Assembly: GCA_022414725.1 (NCBI GenBank)
Contig: CM039464.1
Span: 48,415,598-48,479,597 of the forward strand
Source: Microglena sp. YARC
Taxonomy: Eukaryota; Chlorophyta; Chlorophyceae; Chlamydomonadales; Chlamydomonadaceae
DNA: 64,000 nucleotides
Direction: 5' to 3'
Shown here: in pieces, positions 57,950 to 64,000 of the stretch
Numbering within the stretch: the stretch's first letter is position 1
Layout: each line of letters opens with the position of its first letter
Position numbers and translations under genes: made by a program
Notes under the pieces: generated by a model
What the model was told of the DNA's origin: nothing
Database searches by the model: none
The model's input: the letters and a program-made list of their open reading frames with translations, nothing else

Positions 57950-60900
57950 GCAAAGCCATACCTGCGCATGTACCCCTGTGGTGATACCATCTTAAGTATT
58001 TTTCGGTGGGGCTCACTCCATATGCCTCAGACGCATGGGACCCAGTGGCTCATACTATGAACATTATCATAGAGGCGGGTGGGCATTAGCCCACCACATG
58101 CAATCTACCTGACCCTGCCAGACTGCCCCCCCCGTACCCTAAACAGAGCTACTAGACGTACGACAGGGGAGAGGCAGCAAAGCTCCTGTTCTTTAAGGGC
58201 CACGGAGACTCACGCCCATGTAAAAACGGCTGTTCGGCTGCGTCTCTTTAGATATTTCAGTTGTGCTGTTCTGTTGAGTGGGCCTGACCCCCTGCCTCAT
58301 CGCATTGGAATCTCCCTGCTCTTATACCACCTCCCGGTTACCACATGCTTGTATCACCTCATCGAGGCCCCCAGGCCATCACCAAACCTCATCCACGTGA
58401 GATCTCACCATCCTCACTAGCTGGACAAAATCACACCTCGACCCTCTTACCTGCCCCCCCACCCCACTGTAGAGGAAGGGTCAGACCTCGCCCCCACTCC
58501 AGCCACCCCCCTACCCCCGCCCCACCCCTCATACTGGGAAACCTCAAGTATTCGACCTCTGCCAGGCCCACTCTATAAATAGCCAACACGGGGTCCCCAG
58601 CCACCAACAGCTTCCCTCACCCAGCCATCGCCCACCACCTATCACACAATCCAGATCCAACTTCCCACCCCCCACCCACGTGTAGAGGAGGAGACCAGCC
58701 CATCTCCCCCTCCCTCTTCTCCCCTCCCAACCCACCTCCCATACTGGGAACCCCCAAGCATATAATTTCTGCCAGTCCCACGCCATAAATACCTACCTAG
58801 GAGTCCATACATAGAACCCCTAGCTATCCTTGCATATGCTGAACACCTCCACACCATGCCGCCGTAGATATTAGGGGACGAAGCACTACACAACTGGACA
58901 CGGCCAGGCCAACTTCTCAGTCCCCCTGCTTAGCTCCTTCCTGCATCTACACCACCCCATTGTGGGCATCCTCACCCCGTTGTATAACCCCCCTTACACC
59001 CCTGCCTCAGCTTCCCCTTCCTAACCATGGACAGCGAGAGACATTACCCCAAGGGCATCATGCCGGCAGCACAAAGGAACAGATATTAGAGCGCCTCCAC
59101 CCCCACCAGGCATGCATACTCAACTTCAGCACTGGTATTTGGCCATGCAGCCACAATCAAACACTTCCAGGGTGAGTAGGTACTTGATAGACTCTCTCAA
59201 CCACCAACCCATTCTCCTGAACACCCCTCGTAAATGGGCGAGCATCCAGGGCCACACCTATACACTACAACCAGGACAACCCAATGAAGCATGGCTAGAT
59301 CACAACCCCATCAACCCTATGGAGAGGACCTCCCGGTGGACCCCATGGAGGAGACCAAGCCACCACCCACACCCCTACAAACAACCCAGACCACTCCACC
59401 GCACCAACCTCCCATATTGGGAACCCCAAATCAACTCCAACTGCCAAATACACTCCATCAACATCTACCTAGGTTACACAGCTCTTGATCTTGACGAAAT
59501 CCTAGACTTTTCTGTAAAATTAGACACTCATGTGCGCAACTATACGTGCCCAACAATGACCCTTGAAGGCACTATGACAGTCTCACTGGTAACTTTACTA
59601 GCAATCTTATTAATTTCTACCTTTCTTCCAACAAAATCTCCACCTTGGCCTCCTTACTAAGCACACCAACCCCAAGATACATTCTCCCACTCCATATTAG
59701 CCCCCACACAGAAATTGCAGGGACTTCACTGACCTACTCTGAAGGTATTCATGCTGGGCAGCTCACAGATGCAGATCCTACAACGCATCCCTACCAACTG
59801 CTCTTGCTTCCTCCTACATTATAACTCTGGATATGGACATGCTAAGCCATTAAGCAACTGGACGGTGAGTGGTGGGATATGAACTCTGAAGGCCCCTATC
59901 CCCTGAAGCCTCCTGACTGGCAACATCTTCAAGGGCACATATTACACCCTTACAGACACATCTGGACTACCCTGCCCTCAACTTTTCCAGCCTGAAATTT
60001 ACTATGAACCAAACAACCAACTCACACTATCATTATAACCTACCTACCACTGGTTACTCACAATGCTACAGACTCCTCAGACCATATAGATCTTACAGAC
60101 CAGATGGATCTTAAAGACTCCTCACAAACTTCAACAACTTCTCTCAGACCTTCCACACCCTACAGATCACATTCACCCTGCAGATCTTACAGGAGCCCCA
60201 GCTCCTACAGAAACTGTAGACCTTGTCTCTGATGATGAGGAGCCTCCCAAGTCTAAGAAACCTAAAAGAGCCTCTACCCGTTGCAACCCACTTCCCTCCA
60301 CTCAAACTCTACACATAGATCACCGACCACCAAAAACCCACCCAGGGATACAACTCAACCTCCAAATCTCTAACCACAAAACGTTCACACTCTGCGCAAA
60401 TCAGATGCAAAACACACCTCTCCCCATACCTAGCAAAATCACCCTCCCGGACTTTACCAAATTTCGCCAAAAGCAAATCTTTGGAGCAGAACCTCCTAAC
60501 AAGAAACCTGCTCCCCCAGACTCACCACAAAAACCCTTAAAAAAAAAGAATTAAAATAACCCACACTACTTCATACACTGTTCAGCAGCAGCGAACTGCA
60601 CTCTATCTTACTAACATTATCACTTCCAACTGCAGAGGCATCTTTCTCATCCTGGGAAACACTCTACGACCATATTCGAACTAATGAGCCAGACATTGCT
60701 ATTCTCACCGAAACAAAACTCACCTCTAACAACACAGGTATAATTAATATGATCAAACAAGACCTATCTGACTACCACTTTCATCACAGCAGCAAAACCA
60801 TTAAGCAAGCTACCAATGCAGACAACATTGTAACCCGCTCAGCTGGAGTTATCACACTTATAAAAAAGACTCTTACTACACATCCAATTAAACATGAAGT

Positions 60901-62345
60901 CCCCACTGACATAGCTGGTCATCTCACTCATCAAAACTATTAACAACACTACCCACATTTTAGGCGTCTACATGCCCTGCAATGACCCTGCCAAAAAAGC
61001 CCGAATTTTATGAACACATTCACCACATTATATCCCAAAACCCCTCTCATCACTATATTGCAGGGGAGACTGGAATGCAGCCTACTACCTTACTGATAGA
61101 AGCAACACAATCAAGCACCTGGAGGACCAGCCCCACTATCAACACCTTAATAAATATCCAATTCACATTCAACCGTCACCACGTCCCCATACTTACTCAG
61201 ACAACACTTCCTACAGTAGCAGGATAGATGACATCATTCTCATCAACCCCCCAACTGCAACCACGTGACAGAAACTACACACCAAATGGAGACACACTGG
61301 ACCACTTGACCCTGGAACAAACACATTACTCCTCTCTCTTTCCCCCTCCTAACCTTGACATACCACCCACAATCCAACACCTCAACTGCAGCTTCCCCTC
61401 AAGCAACAAGACATGGCCAAAGCTAAAGAAGCCACCTCTAATCAATTTCGCCATCAATTTCAGCACAGCCACATTAACATAGATAAAGCCTGGACTATAG
61501 CACAAACTTTACTGGAGAAGATAAAAACATCTGCACACATTCAATCTATTAGACAAGAACTCAAGCCACCATACCAGAAGACCTTAACAGCATGACAAAT
61601 CATCTCATGGTCACTCTTCACCAAGCTCTCTCCATCATGACTGACACCTGCCCTACCAAGCCTAGTACACCAGGCACCTTCCTGCCAAGACAAACTGATT
61701 AAAACCTACAGAAGACTTAACTATCATATTAAACACATTAAAGCACTCCGAACAGCTTCCAACCACCTTGACCAACAACAATACATGGACTTAGAAGCAC
61801 ACCTCACACGCAGGCACATACTCACCCACCACTAAAATTAAAATACAACAGCACTTTCAAAATTTACTCCTCTCTGACTATTGTCTCTCCTTAACTGCTG
61901 ATATTAAACAAAAGCATTACAGAATACGTCACATGCAGGTTGAAACTCAAAGAGGAGAGAGCAACCGCCTCCATTAAGAAATTCCGACGCCGCCTCAGCA
62001 CACAGCACGACAAACTCATAGGTATATTTTCTCTCCTGAAAATCACACACACACACCCACTGCTCTACTGGACGCATCCACACACACACTCAGCACTAGC
62101 ACCCAGGGTCTCCTGGAAGTTATGACTAAACATATGGGAAAACTCATGTCACCTCCCACTCCACCCATCTCAGATGACTATACACGACACGCCACCCCCC
62201 CTCCATGGGAAACACACACAGACAAATACCACTTGGAAACTCCAGCCAACTCCATACAAAACACTGCCTCTCCCTACACCTTTCTCTCCTCCTCAACCAC
62301 CTATGCTGACTGTTGTCAGCATGAATTGCGGTGCTCTCACGCGTT
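57950..62345 (+). mobile_element. Decayed APE-type LINE: ORF1 region, endonuclease, start of RT
   Basis: 58.4-59.7 kb: Pro-rich ORF1-like frames with a reiterated PPILGNP-like unit (58520, 58735, 59400) and CTCTATAAATA-like words. 60.6-61.4 kb: APE endonuclease motifs PDIAILTETKL (about 60690-60720), RSAGVITLIKK, GDWNA (61065-61079), SSRIDDIILIN (about 61215-61241) and LDHLTL (about 61297-61312). Frames change between motifs, so the copy is inactive. 61.9-62.3 kb matches 56046-56300. Truncated after about 62345, losing the RT core. Confidence 0.78.
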
Positions 62346-62732
62346 TTATGACTTGGTGACTACTTATGTGCTTCCTTAGAACTATCGGCCCAGACAGTGT
62401 TTCTGTCTGTACTGTGTCAGCTTCCCGTAGACTGTGTCATCCTTCATGACACGGTGACAGCTTCCTGTTGACTGCGTCATCGGTCTCTCACTGACACACT
62501 CTGTATAGCCGGTGCCTGGCTTAAGTTTCCTGACTTAGGGTCTAGTCAGGTTACAGGCATCCGCCTCTCCCACCGCTGGTGTTCTTTGGCGTCCGCCTGT
62601 CCTTGTAACGCTATTCTTGTCTCCGTGTATAGATTGGCGCGTCTGTCTCCGCTGCATACATCTCTCTCCACTCTTCGAAGTGCTTTCTAAGCTGATAGGT
62701 TACGGGCTTATTACTTCTACCACTGCTTTACA
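62346..62732. other. Leader-like region before terminal ORF
   Basis: 62405-62480 carries an imperfect tandem CTGTGTCATCCTTCATGACA / GACTGCGTCATCGG, related to 56500-56600 in inverse orientation. No gene recognised. Confidence 0.35.
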
Positions 62733-64000
62733 ATGCAACTTCCGCGTGGGCCTCCTGCCGGCTTCGAGAAACTTACCCCACAGAATGGGTATTTCCTGGT
62801 CGCGCGGTATGGAGAGCGTCATTATCAGTAATGGATGCGACCGAATTCTTCCTCTAAAGATTCGTGTTCCCACTGATTGGCTAGATGATTGCGCGCCAGC
62901 GGCCTCTGCTGCCGGAGATGAGTCTCCTTCCGCCATCATGGAAGCCACCCCCTCCAATACCTCCATTTCTCCGTCTCCTTCTCCTTTTGTCCAACGTCTC
63001 CGACCTGAGGTTGAGGATATTCTGATGCGCCTATGCTGTGTTTCCACACAGATTATCCAGTATGCAAGGTCGCCTCCACCCGCTGATGCCCGCTTTACCT
63101 ACGACACTGTAGACCTTGCTTTCCATAGCCATGAAGATGGCTATGCTTACGGCAAGTCTGACGACTCAGAGGAAGATTACTCAGATGATTGTATGGAAGA
63201 TCTACAGAGTGCCAGAAGTGGCGACTTCGGTGGAGTCACTCCCTCTTCTGCTACTAGGGTTTTCCACACCTCCACTGTCTCTCCGGTGTATGAGCCTCAA
63301 TTGGCACCTTCTCCTGCGGTCTTCAAGCCTCCGTCTGCCTCTCTGCTTGCGCCGCTTCCACCGACCTACCTGAGGTGGTCAAGCCGTCTTTGCTGCGGAG
63401 TTCGTCTCTTGGTCCTTTGGGTCCTCTACTCAACCTTGCAGAGCAGGTTCGCAACCCTGCAGAGCGGGCTCTTGGTGCTTACCATACTCGGGCTCGCGAG
63501 GCTGCTGCCACGAGTGTCCACAGATCTGCTGCTGGCACCTCGCAGGAGCCCCCTCCACCTCCACCGGTGGATCTGCCACCTGCGCCTGGCCCTCCGCCGT
63601 CTATGAATCCTACGCTGTCTGGCATATCCTGGGAACATCTGCTTGATGGCACACCACCTGTGCGGCTGGCTGTGCGGGACTGCCGGCTTATTCGCCAAGC
63701 CCAGTATGCTGGAAATTCTCTTGATCGCACTTTGTACGGTAGGCTGGATGAGGCAGCCACTCGGGCTAATCTAGATAGAGAGGGTCGCCCTAAGCGTGTG
63801 ATGGCTTACTCTGAGCTGGGTCATGAGTGTCGTGCTTTTCTAGGATCTGTGAAGGCAGGGATTAACTACCCTTCCCCTGGAGGTGTTACCTTTGGTGGGA
63901 TTGGGCGTAGGAACAATGATCTCCGAGGGTATCAGTATGTGAAGGTCCCTCTCAGTTTTGTTCCTGTTAGGCCTGATTTCGAGCTCGTTGCGAGTGTTGC
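62733..64000 (+). CDS. Long ORF of unknown family, possibly retroelement gag-like, runs off window
   Basis: ATG at 62733 gives MQLPRGPPAGFEKLTPQNGY and ends after 32 codons. The neighbouring frame, open 62617-63606, then carries coding-like sequence: LKIRVPTDWLDDC, RLRPEVEDILMRLCCVSTQI and acidic DDSEEDYSDDCMEDL. From about 63369 the first frame resumes (PEVVKPSLLRSSSLGPLGPL, PPPPPPVDLPPAPGPPP, then LYGRLDEAATRANLDREGRP and AYSELGHECRAFLGSVKAGI) and stays open to 64000. Two opposite one-base shifts would restore one frame, so it is a slightly damaged copy, a sequencing problem, or spliced. Location after LINE debris and a Pro-rich, basic/acidic layout suggest a retroelement structural protein, but no zinc knuckle is visible. 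Function unassigned. Confidence 0.45.

Noticed and set aside
54390..62345. Single LINE insertion inverted by twin priming
   Set aside because: The geometry fits, but the overlapping 250 bp differ by roughly 15 percent and 1.6 kb of other sequence lies between, so they are separate copies.

Overview
The window reads as nuclear DNA of a flagellated green alga. Reasons: a spliced gene that I identify as the ciliary central-apparatus protein PF6/SPAG17, degenerate TTTAGGG (green-lineage telomere type) motifs, a TGTAA-type poly(A) signal, many GT-AG introns and a very high load of micro- and minisatellites. GC is moderate. A volvocalean or Dunaliella-like chlorophyte would fit, but the species is inference.

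Layout. (1) 1-14830, minus strand: PF6/SPAG17-like gene, start codon at 14830, eleven exons running off the left edge. All splice phases agree and give 879 uninterrupted codons. (2) 14831-17051: divergent intergenic region with two (AATGT)n-tailed retroelement ends. (3) 17052-27972, plus strand: an ankyrin-repeat-like gene. Its last exons are clear and its middle is uncertain; its introns hold a LINE fragment, tRNA-related SINEs, TIR elements and a 0.8 kb (GACA)n/(GTCA)n tract. (4) 28.2-31.6 kb: about 120 copies of a 27-bp minisatellite open in all six frames. (5) 31.6-36.9 kb: dispersed and inverted repeats, no recognised gene. (6) 36.9-40.2 kb: degenerate LINE, minus strand, with RNase H and a CCHC-like motif. 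(7) 40.6-53.1 kb: one 19/20-bp minisatellite array that reverses orientation near 48.4 kb and ends at a 1000-base N gap. (8) 54.1-62.4 kb: two decayed copies of one APE-type LINE family in opposite orientations. (9) 62.7 kb to the end: a long ORF, possibly gag-like, of unknown family.

The most striking pattern is what I call junction echoes. In both genes, short segments spanning an exon-intron boundary (last or first 15-120 nt of the exon plus the adjoining splice site) are repeated 1 to 10 times inside the neighbouring intron, usually as the core of a 20-210 bp tandem unit. It is visible at most introns of the PF6 gene and at three or more junctions of the second gene. The large introns therefore seem to have grown by tandem amplification of their own splice junctions.

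Other structure: TIR elements with perfect 8-bp target duplications (hAT hallmark), one nested in a SINE; a palindromic element carrying TTTAGGG-like repeats; and a LINE 3-prime tail that supplies the 3-prime splice site of PF6 exon 7.
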